This document shows, piece by piece, positions 44,701 through 53,799 of a stretch of DNA of 64,000 nt. The stretch is from the NCBI GenBank assembly GCA_964605665.1, contig CAZSDP010000010.1, forward strand, positions 82,439-146,438. Reading direction: 5' to 3'. Origin of the DNA: CAZSDP01 sp964605665. Its GTDB lineage: Bacteria; Planctomycetota; UBA8108; UBA1146. The translations under genes were made by a program, and so were the position numbers. Numbering within the stretch: the stretch's first letter is position 1; each line of letters starts with the position of its first letter. Under the pieces are notes generated by a model. It was not told where the DNA came from. It saw only the letters and a list, made by a program, of their open reading frames with translations, and did no database searches.

Positions 44701-46560
44701 TCAAGGGCAGTTCGGCTCGTTCTCGCATCCCAGCCCATCATCGGTGGGATCTTCACCACAATCGGGTCCACTCCCAGGGGCAGGCGGCAGAGGACCCGCA
44801 TTGAATAGTGTGGTCAGCGTCGCGACAGGATCCGCGATGTCGAGACTGCCATCGTCGTTGGAATCACAGGCGTCCTCACAAGGGACGGGCCCCGCCTGGC
44901 CAAACAACGACGTCAAAGTCGCGACCGCATCGGATAGGTCGAACATCCCGTCCTGATTACAGTCTCCCCGCCGAAAAACCGGATCTGGGATCAGAATCGT
45001 GAATGACTCGGAATTACTCTCGCTGACGTTGCCCGCGAAGTCGGTCACCACCAGCGAGTAAGCAATCGACGTCCCTCCTACTTGGCCAGGAATCTCTCCA
45101 CGATAGAGATCATGTCCACTCCACCGTAAAGGCAGATCGATCGGTGGATTTCCATCGAGTGACACCCTGATCACGGTCTCGCTAAAGTGTGCGCCGCGGT
45201 CACTCGTCATCTGATCTCGGAGAATTGCTCTCACCACATAAGGACCGCTGGCATCGAAGGTATCGACCAAGACAGTCTGTTGCAAAATACTCGGTGGGAT
45301 CTGATCAGTGGGTCCGGTGGTGTTGATATAGATGCGGTTTCGAAAACCACCCGACTCGCCTTGGGCGGTCACCAAGTCGAAGTCTCCGTCGCCATCAAAG
45401 TCACCGACCTCCACATCGAGCGAAGAATCAGGGATCGGCGTGAGAGCTCCGGAGACCAGAGAGAGGAATCCGCCATTGTTCTGGAGCAACCGCTCTGTCG
45501 ATCCGAGAGAGGCGATGATCACGTCCAGGTCCCCATCCCCGTCGTAATCAAAGAACTTACTATCGTTGTCATCCACATTCGGATTGCTCGCTGCTGGGAT
45601 CCATGCCGCGGTTTGGTCGGTGAACTGCCCAGCCCCATCATTGATGAGAATTGCTTCTCGAGAACTACCGGAGAGAGAGTTCGCTCCGATGATGTCGAGA
45701 TCTCCATCACTGTCGAGATCTCCCAAATCAAAGCTGTAAGTATTCGAGGTGGGCGGAAGGAGCTGCGAAACAAAGTGTCCAGATCCATCATTGAAATAGA
45801 CTCGGCTGGTATTCGAGGATCGATTTCCCGCGACGAGGTCGAGATCGAGATCCCCGTCGAGATCTCCAAAGATGCAATCCATCGGCTCAGAGAGCAGTTG
45901 ATTTGGAAGCCGAATCGTCGTCTCGTTGGCAAAGTGACCAGATCCATCATTGATCAAGAGCTGAGGGCGACCTGAACCGAATCGAGAAGTCGCTCCTCCA
46001 TGGGTAAACCAAAGATCCAAATCCCCGTCATTATCGACGTCCCCAAATGCACAGTGAGAGCTGGAGAGAAGCAAGGTGTTGAAGCGAGACGCCGTCTCAT
46101 CCGAAAAGAATCCTGAACCAGAGTTGATCAAGATTCGCTGCTGCTGATTGAAGTCATTCACGACCACTAGATCGACATCTCCGTCGTTGTCGACATCGCC
46201 AAACTCCACATCACGGCCAAAACCGGTCACATTCCCCAAACGGATGATCGTCTCGTCGAAGAAAGTCCCCGCTCCGTCGTTGATCAGGAGCCGAACTCGT
46301 TCTGGTGTTTGCGCGGTGGCGAACCCTCGCCCATTTGCGAATGCGAGATCGAGATCTCCATCTCCGTCGACGTCTGCGACCGCCACTTGAGAGGAGTATT
46401 CGTTCGCATCGGGGAGACGCGCAGTGCTCTGATCCTGAAATTGCTGAGCACTGATCACAGAGCTGAATAGCGCAACTGCGAAGAAGAGTCCGAGAGACGA
46501 CCGCTTGGCCGCCCGATGGTCAATATGCGTCTTCAAGGATCGATTCCTTGCTCTGTTCAA
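44701..46560 (-). CDS. Secreted FG-GAP/VCBS repeat protein with Cys-marked dockerin-like tail
   Basis: The 619-residue protein has a signal peptide (SLGLFFAVALFSSVISAQ). From residue 45 to about 400 it has seven to eight FG-GAP/VCBS blades with calcium-binding DxDxDGDxD loops (VADVDGDGDLDLAFANG, FGDVDNDGDVDLVVVND), which should form a beta propeller. An Ig-like domain follows (about 410-515), and the dockerin-like pair RGDCNQDGMFDLSD and NDDGSLDIADP ends the chain with EPNCP. Such propellers bind ligands or partners outside the cell. The TTG at 46560 has AGGG 7 nt upstream. A second TTG at 46536 is almost as good, so the start may be eight codons later. Confidence 0.88.
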   Translation of the reverse strand: MNRARNRSLKTHIDHRAAKRSSLGLFFAVALFSSVISAQQFQDQSTARLPDANEYSSQVAVADVDGDGDLDLAFANGRGFATAQTPERVRLLINDGAGTFFDETIIRLGNVTGFGRDVEFGDVDNDGDVDLVVVNDFNQQQRILINSGSGFFSDETASRFNTLLLSSSHCAFGDVDNDGDLDLWFTHGGATSRFGSGRPQLLINDGSGHFANETTIRLPNQLLSEPMDCIFGDLDGDLDLDLVAGNRSSNTSRVYFNDGSGHFVSQLLPPTSNTYSFDLGDLDSDGDLDIIGANSLSGSSREAILINDGAGQFTDQTAAWIPAASNPNVDDNDSKFFDYDGDGDLDVIIASLGSTERLLQNNGGFLSLVSGALTPIPDSSLDVEVGDFDGDGDFDLVTAQGESGGFRNRIYINTTGPTDQIPPSILQQTVLVDTFDASGPYVVRAILRDQMTSDRGAHFSETVIRVSLDGNPPIDLPLRWSGHDLYRGEIPGQVGGTSIAYSLVVTDFAGNVSESNSESFTILIPDPVFRRGDCNQDGMFDLSDAVATLTSLFGQAGPVPCEDACDSNDDGSLDIADPVATLTTLFNAGPLPPAPGSGPDCGEDPTDDGLGCENEPNCP

Positions 46561-46803
46561 ACCGCGCCCTATTGAAACGAAGCCCTAGCAAAACTGCACC
46601 CGGTTGATTCGCCGCCCGATCGAAGCCCTCGAAGCGCCGAGAGCATCAACTGGTCGGAATCGTTCTCTGTCGCAGTTCACGCTGGTCCTGGCCGAAAAGA
46701 AATATCCTCGGGGTCGCCGCTGCCCCGACTCTCAATGATACCCGCTCTTGACGGCAGAAATTGGAGGATTCGGCGAAGTTCTCTAAGACCTCCAGAAGCG
46801 AAA
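46561..46803. other. Intergenic region between two secreted-protein genes
   Basis: About 240 bases without a gene, between two genes on the same strand. It should hold the promoter of the FG-GAP gene. Nothing else was recognised. Confidence 0.35.
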
Positions 46804-49089
46804 TCAGGGACATTGCGGAGCAGTCTCACAATCGAGGGTTCCCTCCGTTGGATCGACTCCGCAGAGTCCCACCGGAGCAGGGATCGGATCGGCCATCTGA
46901 CCGAAAAGGTGAGTCAAACCAAAGATGACGTCGCCAACGTCGACTTCCTCATCGTCATTCAGATCCGCAGCTAGACTGCAGCCGACGTTGCCACCCGTGA
47001 AGAGAAACGACAGAGCAGCAACCATGTCCGCGACATCGGTGAGTAGATCCCCGTTGACATCTCCCCTGAGGAAGATCACCTGAGGCTCACAGGAGAGTGA
47101 GAAGAGACTCACGCGATCGATGCCCGCCTCGACAATGTCTGGGACACCGAGATCACTGGCTGTAAATCGAATCTGCATCAAACTCCCCGTTGGAAGAAAG
47201 TCCGGGAGGAAGAACATCCGATCGATCCATCCACCGTCGGAATCGGGCGATGACTCAGGGACATTCTCGAGCAGAATCCAATTGACGCCATCGGTTGTGA
47301 CTTCTGCCTGGAACGTGTCATCGGGCGAACTGCCATTGAAGAACCAAAATGAGTATGACAACCAGGAGTCAGAGGAGACCGAAATCAAAGGAGAGGTCAG
47401 GATGGTGTCACCACTATCGATATCGAAGTCTCCGGGTAAATTTTGAGTCACGAAACACTGGCCCGAGCCATCTCGGTCGGTAGGAGGATCACCTCGATCT
47501 CCAGTCCCGGCGGGAACTCCCCGCTCCCAAGCGCCAGTGGTCGCAGTCCCAGCAACACTCCAACCGTGGTCGAGCTCGAAGTCGTCGGTGAAGTCGATGG
47601 TGATCTCAAATCCTACGGGAGTCAGATGCGTTTCCACCGGCGCCGCTTCCGGCCAGCTCACCAGTGCGGCGGTGGTCGTTTCAATCGTGAAGTAGTACTC
47701 CAAGAAAGTGCCGCAAGGGAACGCCGGCAAGGTCACCTCGAAGAGATCGGGGGCGATCTCGGTCAAAGGGATCTGCTGAAAGCCCGTTCCATCATTGAAG
47801 TGCAAGATCCCGGTACTTGGCACGGCAATCCCGCCGGTCGAAACCACGATCACCGAGAGTGTTGCGCCACTCGGGTCGAGAACTGCGGGCCCTGCTCCAG
47901 CCCATTGAAACTCTAGATTCGACTGGGGAGTACAAACGCCCAAGGGAGAAGCGAGGGCCGCCTGAAGTGGACCCGCCATGCTTCCAGTCCCTTGATTTTG
48001 GCCCCCACCGGAGTTACAGCCGCCATGGGTGTGGACTCCGATAGCGAGATTCGTTCCGTCGATGAACACCGGCGAACCAGAATTTCCGCCAGTGGTATCG
48101 ACCTGATATTGGATCAAGTTCCCAGCGGTCACCAACGGTCCTGTATGAGTCTTCTCAGCAAAGTGCCACTCGGGCGGAACAGAAGAATCTGTGCTTCCAT
48201 ACCCGGTCACTCGGATCGTCTGCGTCCCCGGTGCCGGAGGCGCGATCAAGTCAAAGGCCTCCCCTTGTGCTTCAAAGGGCGTGAGCCCAGTGTTCGAATT
48301 TGGAAAACAACCGAAGTAGCCCCAGTCCTGACTCGTCCCAGCAGACTGTCGAATGATCGAACTATCGTCGACCGGGTATTGGTCTTCGGGACCTGGGTGC
48401 TGCAAAGCTCCGGTGCTCGTCGAAAGAGGGACGTTGAATTCGACAACATCGATGCTCCCGGGCGCCCCACAGTGGCCGGCTGTCAAAAAGCAGTGATTTG
48501 CATCGGAGAAGAGCCAGACGGAGCAGGTCACCGGCAAAACTCGACCGACTCGAGGGTCATTGGATGGCACTCGGTCATCTACTCCGAAACAAATTGTCGA
48601 ATTGAAGCTCGATCCTTGCCCATCTCGCAGTACTGATTCAACGACCAGTCTCGATGGAGACGCCTCAGGATCGGAGATGATCTCGAGGAGTAAACTCGGT
48701 CCATTGAAGTACGCCGTGGTGTTCTTCCATTGCCTGAGATGAACCGCCTGCAGTCTCTGTACCGAGCCGTCTTGAAGAGAAGTCACCAGTAGCTCTGTAG
48801 GAAAACCACCACCCTCGCACTGTCCCAACACGACCTCCCTGAAGCGGAGACGAAGCCAGGCAGCGTCTGGGATCTCGATGAGAGTTGAGTAGATGACTGA
48901 ACGTGTCGGGCCATCGTTGGCTCGCCAGCCAGAGTCCGACTCCCAAGAAGTCTCCTGCTGAGGAGCGGGAGTAGGAAACTGCGCTTCGAGTAAGGACGTC
49001 ATGACCCAAGGGAGGACGAGAAACGAGCACCACAATACCCGCCGCCACTTATGACAGGTATTGGAGGAAACAGATGAAAAGGGTGACAT
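46804..49089 (-). CDS. Secreted trypsin-like serine protease with accessory domains and dockerin-like tail
   Basis: The ATG start has TGAGG 5 nt upstream. The 761-residue protein has an export signal (about residues 17-36) and a 120-residue N-terminal beta domain. A chymotrypsin-fold protease follows at about 160-400, with His206 in FLTAGHC, Asp255 in SQDWG, and Ser337 in TTGGNSGSP (Asn replaces the usual Asp before the catalytic Ser). An Ig-like segment comes next, then a jelly-roll domain (about 510-670; DFELDHGWSVAG...) as in MAM-like or 'choice-of-anchor' modules. The tail is the Cys-marked dockerin-like pair with RGDVNGDLLTDVAD, ending TAPQCP. Likely a surface-held protease for protein breakdown. 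The Kazal protein at 17231 could be its inhibitor, which is inference. Confidence 0.9.
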   Translation of the reverse strand: MSPFSSVSSNTCHKWRRVLWCSFLVLPWVMTSLLEAQFPTPAPQQETSWESDSGWRANDGPTRSVIYSTLIEIPDAAWLRLRFREVVLGQCEGGGFPTELLVTSLQDGSVQRLQAVHLRQWKNTTAYFNGPSLLLEIISDPEASPSRLVVESVLRDGQGSSFNSTICFGVDDRVPSNDPRVGRVLPVTCSVWLFSDANHCFLTAGHCGAPGSIDVVEFNVPLSTSTGALQHPGPEDQYPVDDSSIIRQSAGTSQDWGYFGCFPNSNTGLTPFEAQGEAFDLIAPPAPGTQTIRVTGYGSTDSSVPPEWHFAEKTHTGPLVTAGNLIQYQVDTTGGNSGSPVFIDGTNLAIGVHTHGGCNSGGGQNQGTGSMAGPLQAALASPLGVCTPQSNLEFQWAGAGPAVLDPSGATLSVIVVSTGGIAVPSTGILHFNDGTGFQQIPLTEIAPDLFEVTLPAFPCGTFLEYYFTIETTTAALVSWPEAAPVETHLTPVGFEITIDFTDDFELDHGWSVAGTATTGAWERGVPAGTGDRGDPPTDRDGSGQCFVTQNLPGDFDIDSGDTILTSPLISVSSDSWLSYSFWFFNGSSPDDTFQAEVTTDGVNWILLENVPESSPDSDGGWIDRMFFLPDFLPTGSLMQIRFTASDLGVPDIVEAGIDRVSLFSLSCEPQVIFLRGDVNGDLLTDVADMVAALSFLFTGGNVGCSLAADLNDDEEVDVGDVIFGLTHLFGQMADPIPAPVGLCGVDPTEGTLDCETAPQCP

Positions 49090-49144
49090 ACAGACCTCAG
49101 ATTCAGGACAGCTTATTGAAAATGGGCCTCATGAAAGTGGGCCG

Positions 49145-49354
49145 CATGAAAGTGGGCGCAGAGCAAACAACGAAAGTGAGGAATACCTCGCCACCCAGGN
49201 NNNNNNNNNNNNNNNNNNNNNNNNNNNNNNNNNNNNNNNNNNNNNNNNNNNNNNNNNNNNNNNNNNNNNNNNNNNNNNNNNNNNNNNNNNNNNNNNNNNC
49301 ATGAAAGTGGGCGCAGAGCAAACAACGAAAGTGAGGAATACCTCGCCACCCAGG
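49145..49354. repeat. Identical 55-base direct repeat flanking a gap
   Basis: Bases 49145-49199 and 49300-49354 are identical over 55 positions, with the 100-N gap between them. Either this is a tandem repeat of unknown copy number, or the two contig ends share one assembly k-mer of 55 and the gap is not real. The preceding 15-bp units containing catgaaagtggg favour a genuine repeat locus. Confidence 0.9.
49200..49299. other. Scaffold gap (100 N)
   Basis: Exactly 100 Ns placed between identical 55-base flanks. The size is a placeholder. Confidence 0.99.
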
Positions 49355-49587
49355 TTACTCCATTTTTCATACAAATGGACATCAGACAGGAAGATCGACC
49401 GCGATCGACGCCTCTTGCCGTGCTTTATAGAGCTATCGAACTTGTTTTGTGTTGGAGAAACAGTTTGAAGGCGAAAAAATCGGGACTGACTCCGGTCGAT
49501 CTGGTCGATTCGATGAGCCGGTCGGGGCTTGGTGCTGAGATATCAAACTGTTTGAGCGCGGTTCCACAAGTGAATCAAGCCGACCAT

Positions 49588-50790
49588 TCATGAGGTGGAG
49601 GACAAGGCGGCGCTTGAAGCGACCAAATCCTCATCTTGATTTGGTTTTCCCCCCACAATCTGTCGATAGAACTCGATGGTGCTTTCCACGGTCTTCTTCC
49701 ATGGAAACTGAGCAGCACGTTGGAACCCTGCGCATTTCATCGTTTCCGCAAAGGCAGTATCGAAGATGAGTTTCTCCGCACTCACACACCATGCCTCTTC
49801 ATCGTCTGGGTGATGGAGAACAGCCGCATCTCCTACCGTCTCGGGAATCGAAGACGAATCACTGGCGAGAACCGGTACTCCACATGCCATCGCTTCGAGA
49901 GGCGGGGAGGTCCAACCTTCGTAATAAGACGGGAACAGGAACAACGCGGCTCCACTGTACAGCTGAGCCAAAATGGGACTATTCGGATCGAGAAATCCGG
50001 CTCGAACAACCCGATCAGCAATACGATGTTGATCGAGAAGCGAACCCCATTCAGCGATGGAATAATGCAAGTCACCAGCGAGGACCAGCTGCCCCTCGAA
50101 TCCCGCCTGATGAACCAGATGAGAAAAAGTTTGAAGAACTCTAGGGATGTTCTTGTTTCGCTGGATGCCTCCGACGTAAAGCACGTACTCGCGATCAATC
50201 TTCAAGTCATTCAGAGTTTCCGCGACTTCCTTCGGCTCACGCGGATGAAATACCGAACTGATTCCCAAAGGAATCGCTCGCACTGACTCTGGTGCGACCG
50301 GGAAACGCTCGAGAAACTCACGTCGCGACGTCTCGGAGACCGGAACAAAGTACTCACTCTTTGAGACCGTTCTCTGATACGCCAGAGTCATCTCTTCTAC
50401 GAAGTCGGGATTCAAAAGATGAGGAGTAACCAGCGGACAAAGTCCATGGAGTGTCGCTACTACTGGCAAGTCATCGAACTGTGGCGAGTCGACGGTCGTT
50501 TCGTGATACAGATCGACTTTCCTCGCAAGGCGACGCAATTCGATTCTCGATCGCCGATATCGCTGTGACAGCATCCGGCGAGGGGCGGGAAAGAGATGAA
50601 GCTTGTACTGGGTGCCGGGAGGTATCGCTCGTAGGTACTTTCGGACGAGATCCAATCGATGCGAAAAGAGTGCCAGGTGCAATTCGATGCCCGAATCTTC
50701 TGCACCCAAACCGGTGATCATTTCGGTGACATATCGCCGAATCGCTCGCACACTGAGAGGACCATCGGTGGCATTGAGAAGTACGCGCAT
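49588..50790 (-). CDS. Family 4 (GT1-like) glycosyltransferase
   Basis: This 400-residue cytoplasmic GT-B enzyme starts at an ATG with AGGAG 6 nt upstream. The N-terminal half has a typical Rossmann start, with the acceptor-loop segment VATLHGLCPL. The C-terminal half has YVLYVGGIQRNKNIPRVLQTF, the family-4 donor site ALFLFPSYYEGWTSPPLEAMACG with its E-x7-E pair, and GVPVLASDSSSIPE. It would transfer a sugar from a nucleotide donor during polysaccharide or glycoconjugate assembly. No other cell-surface polysaccharide genes adjoin it, so the product is unknown. Confidence 0.93.
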   Translation of the reverse strand: MRVLLNATDGPLSVRAIRRYVTEMITGLGAEDSGIELHLALFSHRLDLVRKYLRAIPPGTQYKLHLFPAPRRMLSQRYRRSRIELRRLARKVDLYHETTVDSPQFDDLPVVATLHGLCPLVTPHLLNPDFVEEMTLAYQRTVSKSEYFVPVSETSRREFLERFPVAPESVRAIPLGISSVFHPREPKEVAETLNDLKIDREYVLYVGGIQRNKNIPRVLQTFSHLVHQAGFEGQLVLAGDLHYSIAEWGSLLDQHRIADRVVRAGFLDPNSPILAQLYSGAALFLFPSYYEGWTSPPLEAMACGVPVLASDSSSIPETVGDAAVLHHPDDEEAWCVSAEKLIFDTAFAETMKCAGFQRAAQFPWKKTVESTIEFYRQIVGGKPNQDEDLVASSAALSSTS

Positions 50791-50922
50791 CGAGAACTCC
50801 TGGTCGATCGCTGGGCAAAGGTCAACGAGCAGCGAGGAAACCGTCGCTCATCGGGGCGGGGCCTATCGAGATGATCGACTCAGACGCGTTGATTCCTGAG
50901 AGATAAATGCCGCCGAATTGAG

Positions 50923-53340
50923 CTAATCTTGGGATTCCGCCGATCTTCCCGTTTCAGTTTTCCAGATGGAGTAGACGTTGCGAATCTTCTGCACTTCTTC
51001 GCTGTCCTCGCCAAGAGAAGCGGCCGCAGCGGCAATTTCATCTTCGAAGACGATCTCCGCCTTCCCGAATTCTCTCTCTCTGGTGAGAACGGACACGAGG
51101 GTCTTGAGTAACGTTTCCCGCTGCCCATCTCCAACAGGAAGTGTGGTACGTGCGGTGGTCAGGGCTTCATCGAAGATTTCAAGAGCACTCGCGACATCTC
51201 CTAACTGCATCAACCAGTTTCCATATCGAAGCAGTTGCATGACGAGACCGCTTCCTCCCACTCCCCGCTCCCTCATCAACTCAATCAACTCTGCGTAATA
51301 CACCTTCGCTTCCTCTTCCTCATTGCGAAGAATGTGTGCGATGGTGATGGAGTTCAATGCTGCGAAGTAGAGAGAACCAAGACGAGCCTTCTCTCGACGA
51401 GCGAAAGGTAACACTTCCGAGAGTACCTCGACCGTGGAATCGAGGCGATTGAGTTCTTGCAACCAAATTCCATAGGAGCATTCGGTCTGAAGAGTTTTCA
51501 AGTGCTGAGGCCCGAGTTGCTCCTTCAAAACGGAGATCGCAACCTGTAATAGTTCCTCGATCCGCGGATGATCCTCCGGTAGCCCTCGAGCGGACAACAC
51601 TTGCGCGAGTTCAGCACTCACTTCGGCAAACTGGCGACTCTCATCACCAAATCGAAGTTGGTAGATCTCCTGCGCGCTTTCCAACGCCTCTATCGCTTCG
51701 GCAGTGCGGTTCAACTCTTGGAGAACCTCGGCGTGTCCACGGAATGTCGCAGCGACAGCCTCATGTTTAGGCCCGAGACTTTCTCGCTGAAACACAAGAC
51801 ACTGATCGAAAGTCTGATCCGCTTCGATCGTCCGACCCCAGGTCGTCAGCAAGGAGGCTCTGGTGAAGAGCAGAGAACCGATCGCTTCGTGATCTTCGCC
51901 GAAGAGGTCCTCACACTGAGCGATCACCTCTTGGAAGCTCTCCGTTGGCTCCGTCATATTTGGGTTGGCTGATAGATGGAGATCCGCCAAAAAAGAGCTC
52001 ATCTCTTGTGAGCGAGCGAGTTCGCGCTCCGCTCTCATCCATGCCATCGTCGCTAGAGTCAATCCTCCCGCCAACGCAATCAGGATCGTCGCCGCGGTCG
52101 CCACCCATGCCCGATTGCGTCGAATGAACTTGCGCATTCGATAGGCATGACTCGGAGGAACCGCGAGTATCGGCTCAGAATTTTGGAAGCGTTCGAGATC
52201 TGCTGCGAGATCGCGGGCGGTCTCATAGCGTCGAGTTCTATCTTTTTCCAGCGCCTTCGAGACGATCCACTGGAGATCTCCACGCAAATCATTCTGTAGC
52301 CGGTCTGCATCTGTCCCTCGCAGTTTCGCGACATCCGTGCGTTTATCGCCGAGGGTATTGAATCTCTGTCCGATCGAAGGTGGCTCCACTTCGCAGATGA
52401 ATTGCGACATACCTGCATATCCCGCCGCAGCCAACTCCTTCGAGTCGAAGGGGGTCATTCCAGAGAGCAGCTCATAGAGCACTGCACCCAGAGAATAGAC
52501 ATCGCTTCGTGTGTCGATATCGAGCCCTGACATTTCCGCTTGTTCCGGACTCATGTACTGAGGTGTTCCGACGAACTGCCGAAACTCGGTAAAGAGGGTC
52601 TTCTCGGTCAGCCTTTGGCTGGTGGCTTTCGCGATTCCAAAATCGATCACCTTGGGAACCGCCTTGGTATCGTGCAACGTGACCAAGATATTGCTCGGCT
52701 TGAGATCGCGGTGGATGATTCCTTTTTGATGTGCGTGTTGAACTGCCGAACACACCTCTAGAAACAACTTGATCCGATCACTGATTGAGAGCTGATTCTT
52801 ATCGCAGTATTCGGTGATAGGAACCCCTCGTACTAACTCCATCACGAAGAACGGTCTTCCCGTCTCGGTAGAGCCCGCATCGAGAACCCGAGCGATGTTG
52901 GGATGGTCCATCATTGCGAGGGCCTGCCGCTCCGCCTCAAAGCGTGCGACAACTTGCTTTGTATCCATTCCTAGCTTGATGATCTTCAGAGCGACTCTTC
53001 GCGTCACTGGTTCCGTTTGCTCAGCCATAAAGACTGAACCGAATCCACCCTCACCGATCAACTGGAGCAACTTGTAACGGCCGATTCGATCACCCGGTTG
53101 CGCCGCTCCACCGATTCGTTCGCCCTCGTTGGAGGCACCTAGATTCGTGTCGGACTCTGACCGACCGGTGTTGACTGGAGTTGCTTCCACGGTCGCATCC
53201 ATGGCAGTGCGAGCATCCAACAGAGATTCGACTTGTTGGCGAAGGCGCGCATTTCCAGAGCATGCAGAATCGAGATACGCAGCGCGCTCCAACGAGGGGA
53301 GAGAGAGGATCTCTTCGAGAATTTGTTCTGCGCTCTTCAA
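50923..53340 (-). CDS. Membrane Ser/Thr protein kinase with TPR-like sensor region
   Basis: The 805-residue kinase starts at a TTG with GGAGG 4-5 nt upstream. Its N terminus has the ERAAYLDSACSGNARLRQQV segment common to planctomycete kinases. The kinase domain spans about 90-385: glycine loop GEGGFGSVF, Lys119, HRDLKPSN (210-217), DFG (233-235), and GTPQYMSPEQAE. One membrane helix (about 411-435) is followed by TPR-like helices (about 470-790) outside the membrane. All catalytic residues are present, unlike the DLG variant of the kinase at 1047. Such kinases often lie near ECF sigma factor genes, but none is present here. A 14-bp perfect palindrome lies about 50 bases upstream of the start. 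Confidence 0.95.
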   Translation of the reverse strand: MKSAEQILEEILSLPSLERAAYLDSACSGNARLRQQVESLLDARTAMDATVEATPVNTGRSESDTNLGASNEGERIGGAAQPGDRIGRYKLLQLIGEGGFGSVFMAEQTEPVTRRVALKIIKLGMDTKQVVARFEAERQALAMMDHPNIARVLDAGSTETGRPFFVMELVRGVPITEYCDKNQLSISDRIKLFLEVCSAVQHAHQKGIIHRDLKPSNILVTLHDTKAVPKVIDFGIAKATSQRLTEKTLFTEFRQFVGTPQYMSPEQAEMSGLDIDTRSDVYSLGAVLYELLSGMTPFDSKELAAAGYAGMSQFICEVEPPSIGQRFNTLGDKRTDVAKLRGTDADRLQNDLRGDLQWIVSKALEKDRTRRYETARDLAADLERFQNSEPILAVPPSHAYRMRKFIRRNRAWVATAATILIALAGGLTLATMAWMRAERELARSQEMSSFLADLHLSANPNMTEPTESFQEVIAQCEDLFGEDHEAIGSLLFTRASLLTTWGRTIEADQTFDQCLVFQRESLGPKHEAVAATFRGHAEVLQELNRTAEAIEALESAQEIYQLRFGDESRQFAEVSAELAQVLSARGLPEDHPRIEELLQVAISVLKEQLGPQHLKTLQTECSYGIWLQELNRLDSTVEVLSEVLPFARREKARLGSLYFAALNSITIAHILRNEEEEAKVYYAELIELMRERGVGGSGLVMQLLRYGNWLMQLGDVASALEIFDEALTTARTTLPVGDGQRETLLKTLVSVLTREREFGKAEIVFEDEIAAAAASLGEDSEEVQKIRNVYSIWKTETGRSAESQD

Positions 53341-53799
53341 AGTGCCTCCAACCGGTGACCAATAACTGTAACGAAGATCGTGGCAGGACTACTGTACAGT
53401 AGAGCAAAGTGCTGCAGAGGTGTAAGTGGCAAAGGCCGATTCTCTCAATTTCAATTTGCCACAGACAAAAGAAACTGAGCGGCCTTCCCCCCGCACAACT
53501 CTCGATAAATTCCCCTCGATCTCCCCTTCCTCATCGCACAATGTCGCAGAGCTCATCGCGACAATTGCCCGATATGCCGCGGAAATCTTCGCCCCCCCAG
53601 CAAGACTCGCTGCCGACCAGCTCGGGACCTCTTGCCTTCCTCGCGCTCTCGCCTACCCTGGCGATACCTATTCTTGCCGGGGATCAGCAATGAGAAGACC
53701 CAGGAGCTCACTCCTGTGCACGATCGTCCGCTGTTTCCACCGCATCGATGGCGCGACGCGAAGTGTCGACCCCATCACCATCTTGGAAGGATCAAAGAC
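53341..53799. other. Divergent intergenic region between the kinase and the sugar operon
   Basis: About 460 bases that must hold promoters for the kinase (minus) and for the sugar operon (plus). Two plus-strand frames lie here but have low-complexity Ser/Pro-rich products and no recognised domain. The palindrome at 53389-53402 is the only clear structured element. Confidence 0.45.
53389..53402. promoter_or_regulatory. 14-bp perfect palindrome, candidate operator
   Basis: The sequence ctactgtacagtag is its own reverse complement. It lies 49 bases upstream of the kinase start and about 400 bases before the sugar operon. Its length and position suit a dimeric repressor or activator site. The regulator is not identified. 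Confidence 0.4.

Larger units (their letters stand above)
49090..49587. other. Intergenic region with short repeats and a scaffold gap
   Basis: About 500 bases including 100 Ns. It contains two 15-bp units (cctcatgaaagtggg and ccgcatgaaagtggg, 49127-49156) that lead into a 55-base sequence present on both sides of the gap. No gene is supported, although frames cross the Ns. Confidence 0.6.

Noticed and set aside
45187..45975. Plus-strand open frame of about 260 codons opposite the FG-GAP repeats
   Set aside because: The repeat composition of the real gene keeps the antisense frame open; no independent evidence.
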